The notes beneath the pieces were generated by a model. The model saw only the letters and a list, made by a program, of their open reading frames with translations, was not told where the DNA came from and made no database searches. Of a stretch of 64,000 bases of DNA, positions 44,995 through 57,195 are shown piece by piece (positions within the stretch are counted from its first letter, which is position 1; each line of letters opens with the position of its first letter). Position numbers and translations under genes: made by a program. This DNA is from Imbricaverruca yamaguchii (taxonomy: Eukaryota; Arthropoda; Thecostraca; Neoverrucidae): assembly GCA_034440575.1 (NCBI GenBank), contig JAOTOL010001657.1, positions 1,070,001 to 1,134,000 of the forward strand, written 5' to 3'.

Positions 44995-45245
44995 CCCGAG
45001 CACAGCTGTCACCCGGAGCACAGCTGTCATCCGGAGCACAGCTGTCACGCGGAGCACAGCTGTCACCAGGAGCACAACTGTTACCAGGAGCACAACTGTT
45101 ACCAGTAGCACAGCTGTCACGAGAAGCATAGCTGTCACCCGGAGCACAGTCGTTACCAGGAGCACAACTGTTACCCGGAGCACAGCTGTCACGCGGAGCA
45201 CAGCTGCTACCCGGAGCACATATGTCACCCGGAGCGCGTCACCAT
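44995..45245. repeat. 18-bp minisatellite
   Basis: About 14 units of GGAGCACAGCTGTCACCC. Most contain the E-box CAGCTG. Reads as six-residue cycles in open frames on both strands. Confidence 0.94.
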
Positions 45246-45784
45246 CACCAACAGTCACCCGATTGTCTTTCCCCTCACAGAACTCCAATGTGCAGAGGAC
45301 CGTTTGAAGTGCACGGGCAGGCAAAACTAACCGCCTGCGCACGCGGCATCTGCCCCACGAGACAGACGAGCCCCGTCCTGTGGGCTACACAGTGACTAAC
45401 ACACATGGTATGCAGTGATGAATTCCCCGCCATTCGCCAGCGTCCGGGGAAGCACTCAAGCCGTCTACAAATCAAATCACCACACACACACACGCCGCGA
45501 AGTAGTCGACTTTTTCGCCTCCACTTAGGCGGAGGACTACAACGGGCAGGCATCAGCCGGCCCGGCGACGGCCGCTCTTTGTCGCGCGGGCCGCGCCGTG
45601 GCGCCATTCGGCTCGTCTCGGCGCGGCCGCGGTCGGCCCCGACCACGGCCGCGGACGGAGTGACGGTGAATGGGCGCGCGCGCTGTCGGTCCCGCCGCCG
45701 TTTGCATTGTTGGCGGCGCATTCGCGGCGCTGGCGAGTCGCGCGGCTGGGAGCCGCTTATCCGGCCGGCAGAGGCGTGAATTCG
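45246..45784. other. Unannotated segment
   Basis: (CA)7 near 45480; CpG-rich 45530-45790. No gene recognised. The 548-codon minus-strand open frame that spans this is driven by the flanking array. Confidence 0.45.
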
Positions 45785-46505
45785 GACCGTCTGCAGCCGC
45801 GTCATAGCCGTGACGTGATAGCCGTGCCGTGATAACCGTGACGTGATAACCGTGACGTGATGATAGCCCTGATGTCGTGATAGCCGTGACGTCGTGATAG
45901 CCGTGACGACGTGATAGCCGTGACTTGATAGCCGTGACGTGATAGCCGTGACGTCGTGATAGCCGTGACGTCGTGATAGCCGTGACGTCGTGACAGCCGT
46001 AACGTCGTGATAGCCGTGCCGTGATAACCGTGACGTGATAGCCGTGACGTCATGATAGCCGTGACGTCGTGATAGCCATGACGTGATAACCGTGACGTGA
46101 TAGCCGTGACGTCGTGATAGCCGTGACGTCGTGATAGCCGTGACGTCGTGATAGCCGTGACGTCGTGATAGCCGTGACGACGTGATAGCCGTGACGTCGT
46201 GATAGCCGTGACGTGATAGCCGTGACGTCGTGATAGCCCTGACGACGTGATAGCCGTGACGTGATATCCGTGGCGTCGTGATAGCTGTGACGACGTGATA
46301 GCTGTGACGACGTGATAGCCCTGACATGATAGCCGTGACGTCGTGATAGCCGTGACGTCGTGATAGCCGTGACGACGTGATAGCCGTGACGTAATAGCCG
46401 CGACGTAATAGCTGTGACGTGATAGCCGCGACGTAATAGCGGTGACGTGATAGCCGCGACGTAATAGCTGTGACGTGATAGCCGTGACGTAATAGCTGTG
46501 ACGTC
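45785..46505. repeat. 14/17-bp mixed minisatellite
   Basis: Units GTGATAGCCGTGAC (14 bp) and CGTGATAGCCGTGACGT (17 bp) alternate irregularly, about 45 copies. Many 17-bp junctions create TGACGTC, a CRE-like word. Confidence 0.95.
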
Positions 46506-46659
46506 GCCTGTGATGCACTGGCCCTGCCATCGACCGTGCGGCTCGCTGCCAGAACACCGCGGCAGTGAAGCACTGCATCACGGAGCACTGCACCCATTCC
46601 TCGGCACGGCACCATTCCTCGGAAAGTTGTGCCAAGCCTACCACACCCAAAGCACCGCA
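46506..46659. other. Spacer with half of a larger duplication
   Basis: CCATTCCTCGGCACGGCACC at about 46590 recurs at about 46737, along with the CCACACCCAAAGCACCGCAT segment: a roughly 147-bp duplication. Confidence 0.7.
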
Positions 46660-46935
46660 TCACAGAACACTGCACCCCGGAGCACTGCACCCCGGAGCAC
46701 TGCACCCTGGAGCACTGCACCCTGGAACACTGCACCCATTCCTCGGCACGGCACCATTCCTCGGAAATTGTGCTAACCCTACCACACCCAAAGCACCGCA
46801 TCACGGAACACTGCACCCTGGAGCACTGCACCCTGGAGCACTGCACCCTGGAGCACTGCACCCTGGAGCACTTCACTCTGTAGCACTGCACCCTGGAGCA
46901 CTGCACCCCGGAGCACTGCACCCCGGAACACCAAA
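46660..46935. repeat. 15-bp minisatellite in two blocks
   Basis: CTGGAGCACTGCACC units at 46665-46735 and 46800-46930, separated by the duplicated spacer. Confidence 0.93.
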
Positions 46936-47254
46936 GTTAGAGAGCTGTGGCAAGCGCACCACACCCAGAGCACCGCACTTGGAACACCACACACACAGCA
47001 CTTCACCAGCAGAGCATCGTGCCGTCGAGCAGTGCTCCTGAAACGTCGCATCACATCACACCTCACATCTCAGTCCACGCCTCCCCCACTGTGCCACACC
47101 CCGGGCACCTCCCACGGCAGGTCACAGTCCGTCATACCACATCTGGTAACATGGCGGGGACTCCTCTCATCAGCTCTCGCAGCTCGTCACAGTCCGCCAT
47201 ACCATGTCTGGTAACATGGCGGAGACTCCTCTCATCAGCTCCCGCGGCGCATCA
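46936..47254. other. Unannotated segment
   Basis: Duplication of CATACCA(C/T)(A/G)TCTGGTAACATGGCGG at about 47131 and 47198. Confidence 0.65.
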
Positions 47255-47440
47255 CAGTCCGTCACAGTCTGTCACAGTCCGTCACAGTCCGTCACAGTCC
47301 GTCACAGTCCGTCACAGTCCGCCAGTCAGTCACAATCCGTCAGTCAGTCACAGTCAGTCCGTCAGTCCGACACAGTCAGCTACAGTCAGTCACAGTCAGT
47401 CACAGTCAGTCACAGTCCGCCAGTCAGTCACAGTCCGTCA
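47255..47440. repeat. 10-bp minisatellite
   Basis: CACAGTCCGT, with CACAGTCAGT and CCAGTCAGT variants, about 17 copies. Confidence 0.93.
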
Positions 47441-48667
47441 TACCACGTCCGGCAGCACACACCGCCAGCGAGCTCCGCCCCCGGCCGGGCCTCCTCTCAT
47501 CACCACTTCAGCGCGCACAAACTCAACCGTCGTCGCACAAACCGAAACAAAGAAGTCGCACGCCGACGCTCGCGAGACTCTCGCTCGACAGCCGGCAAAA
47601 AGGCGGCCGCGGCCCGGTTTTAATTGCGCCCGCCGCGCGTCGTGTGGGAACCGGCGGCCGACGCGCCCCTCTCGTCGCCGTCCACGCCCGGCCGCGTGTA
47701 AATATGCGACGCCGCAGATCCACAACACGCCAACAGGGTGGTGTATCAACAGCCACCGCTGCTGGGAACGCAGCCGCTGCACGCGCGCCGCTGGACACGA
47801 GAGACGACGGCCGGCCGTGGCCGCCGCCGCCGCGTCCGTCAACGGAGCGACGTGCGACAACGGCGCGCCGCGGAAACGCGACATCGGTCGGCACGTGCGC
47901 GCAGCCACCGATGACGGCTTCCCGACGGACTTTGTCCCCGTCGTCGCCAGTCGATGCCAGTCAGCACGCCGCGGCCGGCGCCGACTGTCGCCACTCCAAA
48001 CACAGATACTGGGCGTGCTGGTGCTCGCAGGGCAAACACCCAACCCGGCCAAGATATCCGCACCAGTCACTCCCCGCTGTTATGTATTTGATGACCTATG
48101 AAACGCTGCACGATAGGTGCTTGATGCACCAGCGGGCGGTAATCAAACCGCCAGGGGGCACAGGGACGGCCTGAACGAGGCGGCCATGTCCGATCGCGTC
48201 CGGCACGACAGACCACCGGCGCAATTACCCGAAGTGTTGGACAATTTAGAACACACTCGCCGGCTTTCCGGCTGGCCGTTATCGCCGCTGGTCACGCCCC
48301 GCTGTTGGCCGCGGACCGGGCGCTCTTCTCTTCGGCGGCTTCCTGTCGCAGGCGCCCCCGTCCCCGCACGTGCAGGCTGCGGAACCGGCAGGGGCGCCGC
48401 CAGCATTCCGCCGGCCCGACACGTTGACAGATGGCCGGGTGTGACAGTGTGACAGCCGAGAGCCGACCAATTTGTAACGGCGGGTATTAGGTTCTCCGGC
48501 TGGCCACGGCGCCCGTCGCCTCGGCGCGCCCCTGGCCGTGCCGCCACGTCACGGCACAAGCCACGTCACGCCTGCGGTTGCGCCACAAGTCACGTCACGG
48601 ACCGCTTCGCGTACGTGTGGTCAACGCTCGTGCATCGTGCAATCGGAGCAGGTGTGGTGTCGCCGGC
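47441..48667. other. GC/CpG-rich segment
   Basis: Dense CpG and GGCCGG words. Several open frames of 120-210 codons on both strands, none with a recognisable domain. Confidence 0.4.
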
Positions 48668-49372
48668 CAGGTGAGGGCTGCCGCCAGCTGAGGGCTGCCG
48701 CCAGCTGAGGGCTGCCGCCAGCTGAGGGCTGCCGTCAGCTGACTGCTGCCGCCAGCTGAGGGCTGCCGTCAGCTGACTGCTGCCGCCAGCTGAGGGCTGC
48801 CGCCAGGTGAGGGCTGCCGCCAGCTGAGGGCTGCCGCCAGCTGAGGGCTGCCGCCAGCTGACTGCTGCCGCCAGGTGAGGCTGCCGCCAGCTGAGGCTGC
48901 CGCCAGCTGAGTGCTGCCGCCAGCTGAGGCTGCCGCCAGCTGAGGACTGCCGCCAGCTGAGGGCTGCCGCCAGCTGAGGGCTGCCGCCAGCTGACTGCTG
49001 CCGCCAGCTGAGGGCTGCCGCCAGCTGAGGACTGCCGCCAGCTGAGGGCTGCCGCCAGCTGAGGGCTGCCGCCAGCTGAGGGCTGCCGCCAGCTGAGGGC
49101 TGCCGTCAGCTGACTGCTGCCGCCAGCTGAGGGCTGCCGTCAGCTGACTGCTGCCGCCAGCTGAGGGCTGCCGCCAGGTGAGGGCTGCCGCCAGCTGAGG
49201 GCTGCCGCCAGCTGAGGGCTGCCGCCAGCTGACTGCTGCCGCCAGGTGAGGGCTGCCGCCAGCTGAGGGCTGCCGCCAGCTGAGGGCTGCCGCCAGCTGA
49301 GGGCTGCCGCCAGCTGACTGCTGCCGCCAGCTGAGGGCTGCCGCCAGCTGACTGCTGCCGCCAGCTGATGAG
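48668..49372. repeat. 17-bp minisatellite, 0.7 kb
   Basis: About 41 units of GAGGGCTGCCGCCAGCT, with ACTGC and one-base deletion variants. Nearly every unit carries CAGCTG. The minus-strand 228-codon frame (SAGGSPQLAAALSWRQP cycles) is a repeat artefact. Confidence 0.96.
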
Positions 49373-50209
49373 CCCTCCGTGGCCCGCGGCCCGCCGAGCG
49401 CCGAGCGTAATGAGAATCCACTCCCGCCCAAAGCGGACTGACTTTGGCGGGGCAATGACGCAGAAATGGCACGCCCCGATGGGCGCCAGTGTCGTTTCTA
49501 ATTCGGAAAGGCGCTATCGAGATGTTCGGAAGGAGACGAAGGCATTATACACGAGCTGGTGCCGGCGAAAAAGGAAGCGAAGTGCTTCGGCGGAGAAAAT
49601 AAGGCATTGATCAGCGGGCAGTGGGTAGATAATGGAAAGAGAGGAGGGCAACGATGACAGCTGTTACGACGGAAATAGAGAAAGGGAGAGAGAAAGAGAC
49701 GGGGGAGAATGAGGCACAGCGGGCGAGAGGGACAGGGAGGTAGGCGCGGGAAGATATTCATCCAGGATAAAAGGGTAGCGTTCTGGATACTAATCTGATT
49801 TACAGTGCAGCAGACAATGGCGGAGCAACGTCGGACTGACTCATACGGAGAAGAAAAACGCCAATTCCGGCCCAATGGACGCCATTATCGTTAAAAGACA
49901 ATGAAGAATGGCTGGTTTTATGAAATCAGGGAGGAAATCCAGCATCGTGGAACACAAAGGACATTAGCGCGCAAAACAGCCGACATACAACACGCTCCTC
50001 CTTTCTCCACTAGCACGCCGGGCATCTCATCCTCGAGGCTGTCCCGAGGACCTGGCGCAAATCTGAGCTGTGTGTTATAGTCGGTGCTGTCAGAGGTAGC
50101 ATTTCCGCCACTACGCCGTGCGATTCCCATCGCAAATGGGAGTCGCGCTCAATTTCCTGACCAGACCAGCACTCATTACTTTGGACAACATCCGCCTGAT
50201 GCTCGAGGG
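49373..50209. other. Unannotated segment
   Basis: Purine-rich GAGAGAAAGAG stretch near 49675-49705. Otherwise nothing. Confidence 0.45.
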
Positions 50210-50760
50210 TCCGTGACATTCGGTCAGGTGGGGTGTTTCCCAGCTGTGACGCTCCGGGGTCTGTGACATTCGGTCAGGCGAAGCGTTACCCAGCTGTTTG
50301 ACGCTCCAGGGTCCGTGGTATCCGGTCACGTGAAGCGTTACCCGGCTGTCTGACCCTCCAGGGTCCGTAGTACCCGGTCACGTGAAGCGTTACCCGGCTG
50401 TCTGACGCTCCAGGGTCCGTGGTATCCGGTCACGTGAAGCGTTACCCGGCTGTCTGATGCTCCAGGGTCCGTGGTATCCGGTCACGTGAAGCGTTACCCG
50501 GCTGTCTGACCCTCCAGGGTCCGTAGTACCCGGTCACGTGAAGCGTTACCCGGCTGTCTGACGCTCCAGGGTCCGTGGTATCCGGTCACGTGAAGCGTTA
50601 CCCGCCTGTCTGACGCTCCAGGGTCCGTGGTATCCGGTCACGTGAAGCGTTACCCGGCTGTCTGACCCTCCAGGGTCCGTAGTACCCGGTCACGTGAAGC
50701 GTTACCCGGCTGTCTGACGCTCCAGGGTCCGTGGTATCCGGTCACGTGAAGCGTTAGTCG
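50210..50760. repeat. 52-bp minisatellite
   Basis: About ten units with CTCCAGGGTCCGT(G/A)GTA, CCGGTCACGTGAAGCGTTAC and CCGGCTGTCTGA. The last nine each have one CACGTG E-box; the first units have CAGGTG or CAGGCG instead. Confidence 0.95.
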
Positions 50761-51439
50761 GCTGGATGTTCCGGGCCGCGGCCGCCTCCAACCCTAGTCT
50801 AGTGAGATACTGCACAACATCGGCTTATGTCGGGCCAGCGAGAGGACCGTCAGTCGGCACGAGACCGCCGTCTGGTGTCGTGGTCTCGTGGTCTGGAGGT
50901 CTGTTGGACGGCGAGCTATGACACAACATTACCTTATGTCCGACCGGCGAGAGGACCGTCAGTTGGCACAATGGTCGCTGGTTGAGAGTGGCAATAGTTC
51001 AATCAGCTTGCTGCTGTACAGGGACACGTTCAAAGGCCGCGAGACAGGGTTGCTGGCTCTCACATTAACTGGACACATAGCACCGCTTCACACATCTACA
51101 AATCTCGCCTATTGACTGCCTCGCCATTGTTAGTGGACCTCGGGGTTTTCCCAGATACCATTGGAAATTCGAGCCTTTGTGTTCTTCGCATGTCCTTTGA
51201 CCTCCTCGTGCTTGCCTTCCTTTCCATTGTCATTGATAGCAGTTAGCTCACCCGCTCTTTCGCAAATATCTACAGTTCCCACAAAGCGTTAACGTAACCA
51301 GATGATGGCACAAATAATTCTAGTACACCCGATAACAAGTAACCAAGTGCATCCTTTCAACTCCTCCACCTCAGCGCAACAACCGGCTATGTTACTGCAT
51401 ACAACACCTACCAGATACTACCCTTCCCCCCAAACCCCT
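50761..51439. other. Unannotated segment with one duplication
   Basis: ACAACAT...CTTATGTC...CGGCGAGAGGACCGTCAG occurs at about 50815-50855 and 50930-50970, a tandem duplication of about 119 bp. Confidence 0.55.
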
Positions 51440-51465
51440 CCCCCCCCCCCCCCCCCCCCCCCCCC
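51440..51465. repeat. C26 homopolymer
   Basis: 26 consecutive cytosines after a CCCTTCCCCCCAAACCCCT stretch. Confidence 0.95.
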
Positions 51466-51610
51466 GCCGAAAACCCCCGCCATGCGAGGCCGACGAAACT
51501 GCGACTCCCACTCTCCGCGCCAAACACAACGCCATTTCTGGCGGCATCGGCAGAACGTGGTCTGGAGGGCAAACATTTCGCCTGCGGGCGAACCCGGACG
51601 CCGGCCCACG
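51466..51610. other. Spacer
   Basis: Unique-looking DNA between the C run and the homopolymer-rich segment. Confidence 0.5.
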
Positions 51611-51742
51611 AAGCACGCGGGGGGGGGGAAAAACAATTAGAAAAGGTTTTTTTTTGTAAAAAAACAAAAAAAACCCCCTAAAAAAAATTACCCTACAAAA
51701 AATAAATCCTCGTGGTTTTGGTTTTTTTTTAAAAAAACACCC
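51611..51742. other. Homopolymer-dominated segment
   Basis: Nearly every base sits in a run of three or more: G9, A5, T9, A7, A8, C5, A8, T10, A7. The style is unlike any flank. It sits exactly where the following LINE loses its 5' part. It may be sequencing or assembly error, or a stack of poly(A)/poly(T) tails. Confidence 0.7.
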
Positions 51743-52743
51743 CAGCGTTTTACTGACAGTCTGGGTGTCGTCCACAAATCTGCCCCGTTGCCCAACAGCA
51801 TCGGCGTTTTTCAAGGACTCATCTCTCGGATCTCCCTCTACTGCGTCTTCGCCAACGACCTCAGCCTGTTCGCCGAAGGTGCAGTAGTTGTTCAATACGC
51901 TGACGACACCCAAATTTTGGTCAGTGGTAAGAAATCTCAAATTCAAAATGTTGTCACTCATATGGAAACAGTTCTGGCCTCCTCGATATCTGGTTTCGAG
52001 CAAATGGACTGAAAATTAACGTAGCAAAGACACAGCTGATGATGTTGGGCAGCCCACAAAATCTGCGTGCCTTACCGGATGTCACAGTGAAATTTCGCGA
52101 TCATCATCTACCCACCATTTCGGAATGCAAAAATCTCGGTATTATTTTCGATCGCTCTCTCAGCTGGGACTCGCACGTCTCAGAATTGACTCGGCGTTGT
52201 TTCGGAGTTCTGGGTGGTCTGTCGCATCTGAGGGGGCACCTTCCACCTGCCGTCATCTCCGCGCTGGTCAATGCTCTGATCTTCTCGCAGATCCGCTACT
52301 GTATTTCTGTGTATGGTAACGGAGCCAAAGAACCGAACCTATCTCGCATTCAAAAAATTATAAACTACTCGGCTAAGGTAATTTTCGGCCGCAAAAAGTT
52401 TGACCACGTTTCGGATCTGCTGAGGAGGCTGGGCTGGCTCAGCGCGGAGAACCTGGCGAGTTATCACACCCTTCGCCTCATACACAAGGTGCGTCTCCAT
52501 GGTGAGCCAGAGTCACTGGCTCACGATCTCACCACCATGGCGGAGATACGTGACCGGACCACCCGTCAAGACCACAACTTGTATGTCCCCCGGTCCCGCA
52601 CCGAGATGGGGAAGAGACGCTTTAGTTCCAGAGCGCCACACATGTACAACTCACTGCCACCTGAGCTGACGCGACTTCCCGTGTCGATCTTTGGTCGCCA
52701 CCTACGGGAATATCTACGTGACGTGCCGCCCGCGCCGGACTGA
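51743..52743 (+). pseudogene. LINE reverse transcriptase fragment, frameshifted
   Basis: Frame 1 (51743-52003) opens with QRFTDSLG, then a GVFQG that stands for the usual GVPQG, then the catalytic YADDTQ of RT motif C. A one-base shift near 51985-51990 moves the frame to a WFRANGLKIN..KTQ stretch (RT motifs D/E), and this continues from about 52024 as a 234-codon frame. That frame has NLGIIFDRSLSWDSHV (thumb), ISALVNALIFSQIRYCISVY, RIQKIINYSAKVIFGRKKFD and YNSLPPELTRLP near its C-terminus, where it stops at 52741-52743. This pattern is typical of the CR1/L2/Jockey-like group of non-LTR elements, with no RNase H. The palm N-terminus and the endonuclease are absent. Confidence 0.9.
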
Positions 52744-52934
52744 TAGACTGCTCGACTTGCTGTTATTTTATATATATATTTTTTTTTTATAGTTTAACTT
52801 GTAGTCTGTGATTTTGACCCTCCTTTTTACCTTTTGTGCTGTGTTGTTTTATCTATTTGACGCGATGTCGTAATAGCCACAAGTCAATTGTGGATGACGT
52901 CAATAAAGTCTATCTGTCTGTCTGTCTGTCTGAC
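51743..52934 (+). mobile_element. 5'-truncated LINE with (TCTG)n tail
   Basis: Includes the RT fragment, a 160-bp 3' UTR with AATAAAG, and the terminal (TCTG)5-6 at about 52911-52932. The tail type differs from the CCAA-tailed family, so these are two separate LINE lineages. No TSD could be found because the left edge is low-complexity. Confidence 0.85.
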
Positions 52935-55319
52935 CGCGCGTTCGCCGCCAGGAGAACACTATGAACGGCGCCTGTAAATCCGCCCGGTCGCTCCCCGCCT
53001 GCATACGAATTTCCTGTCCCGCTCAAACGGCGAGTCCACGTCTGGTGGCCCCACCCCTTCCACTTGCATCAGCCGCGTCGTCGCCGACACCGAGCGGCGC
53101 CCTATCCAGTGGTGCTGGGAGACTGGGGACCTGGCGACGAGGCCATCGGCCCGGAGAGCTTCACGTGGGCAGGAAGAAATTATCGCCTCGCGCTGCCCTG
53201 CTCGCCAGTACGGCTCAACGTTGAACAATTTTGCAGAGGGTGGAGGCACTTGCATCGAAAGATGGATCAATTGAATAGCGCTATGTTAGCAGCTTGACTG
53301 CGTTCGCAGCAGCGTTGCCCAAAGAACGCTTCTGCACTATCGCAAACCACGTTCCGACTCATTCCACACATTCGAGTGTATGCAGAATGTCAAAACGGGG
53401 AGAAGCAATTCGGACACTGTTCAGCAACCCGGAGTCGGATCAACTCAAACAAATACAATTCACTGAGTAACTGAATGCCAAATCATAAGCATCCAAACCC
53501 CCATGATCCAAGTCACTTTTAACGTCCCACGAATTGGACCACACTCATATTTGCAAACGTGACATTTTCAGGCAGTCTTGGAATTTCAGTAAAGCAACAC
53601 AGAAGGGCATAGCTACTGGCATGAAGCAAATGTATATGCTTAGGCAAAAGTTGTGGCTACATTTCAGCACCAGTCATACGATTACGTGCCCCACATACAC
53701 GCTGTTTGGATAAAGCATGTAAAATTGATTCTTTGGCTACTTTTACTTCAGTGCAAAACAATTGTGACAACACTATGATAAATTCTGCACTAAAAATGAC
53801 ATTGTCATGCACCTCGCTGTATTGTGGCAGCGTTTATAACCGCCCGCAAACACATTGGTGGAAATATGTGTATGTCCCCGCAAGGTATGGTGATAAACCC
53901 TTGGTCGTCGCGAAAGATAGTAAGCACTTTTTTTGTGGACCTGGCGCTGCCCAATGAAGTCGATATTTCCAAGCCGACATTAGGAAAATGTATCCATGTG
54001 ATAGTTTTTATATGTACCTACTTCCAATGTCCGAAAGATCGATTGGTTTCAACAGCGATACATTTAGAAACAGCTGTCATATAATAGCATTGAAGCACCA
54101 ATCAATTGACCTTAAAATCGCTACTTAGATTTGTCCTTCAGTTTCAGCTTTAATCACTACTTTTCATCTCACTGCAATTTAAAACCCAATTAGAAAACGC
54201 CAATAAACGTCGACTCGAAAACCTGGGACTGGAGGCTTTCTTAATTCAGGATCTGTTCGATACTAATATTGCTTGAATGTGGGGTATGGGGGTCGTGCAC
54301 GTTTGTGGGCTTGACATAATGTTGTTTATTATTGGAATAATTCAACAGCGTTCCATGTCAGCTGAATAATGCGGCTCTTCGTTCCGCAAGCGTCGCCCGG
54401 CCTGCGCCCGGCCTGCCACCAACAAAGCGTCCTCACGGTGCCAAACGCGTAACAGACTTCTCAGAACACCTGGCTGGTCCAGTGCACCCCGCTTAAAACG
54501 AATAATGCACCGCCGGCACCTCAATGAATCATTACCTACAACTTAAAACGCAAAAAGTCATGAGCTGACGCCACGACTGTGGTGGGAAACTCAGCGCTCC
54601 ACGCCGCACTCCATAGCACAGAGCATCGCTCGGACAACTAAGGCGGGGCAGGGCGTGGAGGCGTGACGCTCGCTGCGGACGCGTCAGTGCAGTTAGCCAC
54701 GCTACGCCACCGGCTCACGAGACAGAGCCGTCGTCACGTGACCGGAGCGCCGGTCACCTCGAGTCGTAACACACCTGCAGCGGCGGTGTGGTCGCGTGAC
54801 TGGCGTCGCGGCTGATCCCGACCTAATCTTCCTCGAGCTGGCAATGCAAGTGCACCGCCGCGGCTTGTGAAGTCGCAAACTCGGAACTGGTTTCGGCGCG
54901 GTTTCGTTTGTGAAGAGCTTGCTGTTAACGTGACGCCTCCTAGCACATGCATCGATGCAAAATCGTGAAGTGAATGTGATCGATGGTGGTCTTTAAGGCA
55001 GAAGAAAAATAGTTCCATCGTTCTAAATAAACAGCACAACACTTTACAATAATAATTAGAGTGACAGTTACTTTGGGTTAATTGGACCGCGGAGCCATGC
55101 TACAACCTAGCCGAGGAACTATTTGGCTTTCGGGCAAGGCCAAATTCAAACAAACACACGCTTCCTAGTAAACAGGCAGTTAATCTAGAATACCTACCGC
55201 ATATCGTCGTCTTCCCGGCTAATACCTCGAAGTCCGAGCGTGGCTCATTGAGCAGCATTGAAAGCATGCGGATGTGTGTTCAAATTGACGTGCCATGTCC
55301 AACATGCCCACGAGGATCA
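52935..55319. other. Unannotated segment
   Basis: GC-rich 52935-53210, AT-rich 53300-54540, mixed after. No element termini, repeats or domains recognised. Confidence 0.5.
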
Positions 55320-55600
55320 AGAGCGTCACAGTCCGGGAGACGGACGCACGATCGCAACACACGAGAGGCACAGCTTGAGAGACGGACACACGATCGCAAC
55401 ACACGAGAGGCACAGCTTGAGAGACGGACGCACGATCGCAACACACGAGAGGCACAGCCTGGGAGACAAACAGTATATCGCGCTGCCGAAGCGTCACAGT
55501 TTTTGAGACGGGCGGGATCTCGCGGTGCCGGAGGTCACAGTTTGGGAGACGGGCGGGATCTCGCGGTGCTGGAGGTCACAGGTGAGGGGACAGACAGAAC
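55320..55600. repeat. 42-bp minisatellite, degenerating
   Basis: Three clear units of GAGACGGACGCACGATCGCA followed by ACACACGAGAGGCACAGCTT, then shorter GTCACAGTTTGGGAGACGGG units to about 55600. Confidence 0.9.
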
Positions 55601-56279
55601 CTCACGCTGCCGGCGCACCACAGTTCGGCAGACGGACACGCGGCGTACCTGGACAGCCGCACCGCCGCAGGTCGCAGACGGCCAGCCGCGTCACGTGACA
55701 ACGCGAAAGCCAGCTGAGCGTCGTGGAGCGAACGCGTCACGTCATCGTACGTCATCATTTTCGGTGCATCGCACGTCACATCGCATGCACTGCACACAGA
55801 GCGCTGCTGCCATGCATCGAAGCTCGACCGTAGAAGGCCGAACCGAGTTCCCGGTCTTTAGCAGAAGGCCGAATCAAGATCCCGGTATTCAGAAGGCAGG
55901 GTCAGGATCACAGTCTTCAAGTTCAAGCTTATACGCAAAGGCAGCACGGCCCCTACGTCCCTTCGCTTTCCAGACTGGCAGGTGCATGAGCGACCTCTGG
56001 TCTAAGTGAGCGGAAAAACCATGTCCCAATTGGTCCTTCGCGGACAACACCATTCAACTAATTTTAAAGTTACTCCAAAGTGCTGCACCAAGACCCCATC
56101 CCACTCCCACACGTGCTTGTGGACAGACGCGCGGAGACTCGCAGGCCAGCCAGCCGACTCTCAGCGGGGACGGGGAGGGGATGGGGGAGTGGGGGAGTGG
56201 GGGAGAAGTTAGCCAGCTCGGAGCCGGTGGGACGAACCTCTGAAGTAAACGAGTCGAATTAATACGCCGGCTGGGCGGA
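55601..56279. other. Unannotated segment
   Basis: (GGGGAGTG)n-like run near 56170-56205. A duplication of AGAAGGC(C/A) with GATCCCGGT near 55845-55890. Confidence 0.45.
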
Positions 56280-57195
56280 GGGGCGGCACAGACTCCAGCC
56301 GGACTGCATCAGACGGCGGACGGAGGGGCACAGACTCCAGCCGGACTGCACCAGACGGCGGACGGGGGGCGGCAGACTCCAGCCGGACTGCACCAGACGG
56401 TGGACGGAGCGGCACAGACTCCAGCCGGACTGCACCAGACGGTGGACGGAGCGGCACAGACTCCAGCCGGACTGCACCAGACAGCGGACGGAGCGGCACA
56501 GACTCCAGCCGGACTGCGCCAGACGGTGGACGGAGCGGCACAGACTCCAGCCGGACTGCACCAGACGGTGGACGGAGCGGCACAGACTCCAGCCGGACTG
56601 CACCAGACGGCGGACGGAGCGGCACAGACTGCAGCCGGACTGCACCAGACGGCGGGTGGAGCGGCACAGACTCCAGCCGGACTGCACCAGACGGTGGACG
56701 GAGCGGCACAGACTCCAGCCGGACTGCACCAGACGGCGGACGGAGGGGTACAGACTCCAGCCGGACTGCACCAGACGGCGGACGGAGGGGTACAGACTCC
56801 AGCCGGACTGTACCAGACGGCGGACGGAGCGGCACAGACTCCAGCCGGACTGCACCAGACAGCGGACGGAGGGGCACAGACTCCAGCCGGACTGCACCAG
56901 ACGGCGGACGGAGGGGTACAGACTCCAGCCGGACTGTACCAGACGGCGGACGGAGCGGCACAGACTCCAGCCGGACTGCACCAGACAGCGGACGGAGGGG
57001 CACAGACTCCAGCCGGACTGCACCAGACGGCGGACGGAGGGGTACAGACTCCAGCCGGACTGCACCAGACGGCGGACGGAGGGGCACAGACTGCAGCCGG
57101 ACTGCACCAGACGGCGGACGGAGAGGCACAGACTCCAGCCGGACTGCACCAGACGGCGGACGGAGCGGCACAGACTCCAGCCGGACTGCAGCGGC
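56280..57195. repeat. 42-bp minisatellite, 0.9 kb
   Basis: About 22 units of GGCACAGACTCCAGCCGGAC, TGCACCAGACGG and (C/T)GGACGGAGC. Since 42 is divisible by 3, five long frames stay open: 279 and 183 codons on plus, three of over 310 codons on minus, with 14-residue cycles such as DGAAQTPAGLHQTA. Reciprocal openness on both strands argues for repeat structure rather than a gene. Confidence 0.96.

Noticed and set aside
45275..46921. 548-codon minus-strand open frame
   Set aside because: Most of it is the 14/17-bp array and the 15-bp array. The non-repeat part has no recognisable domain.
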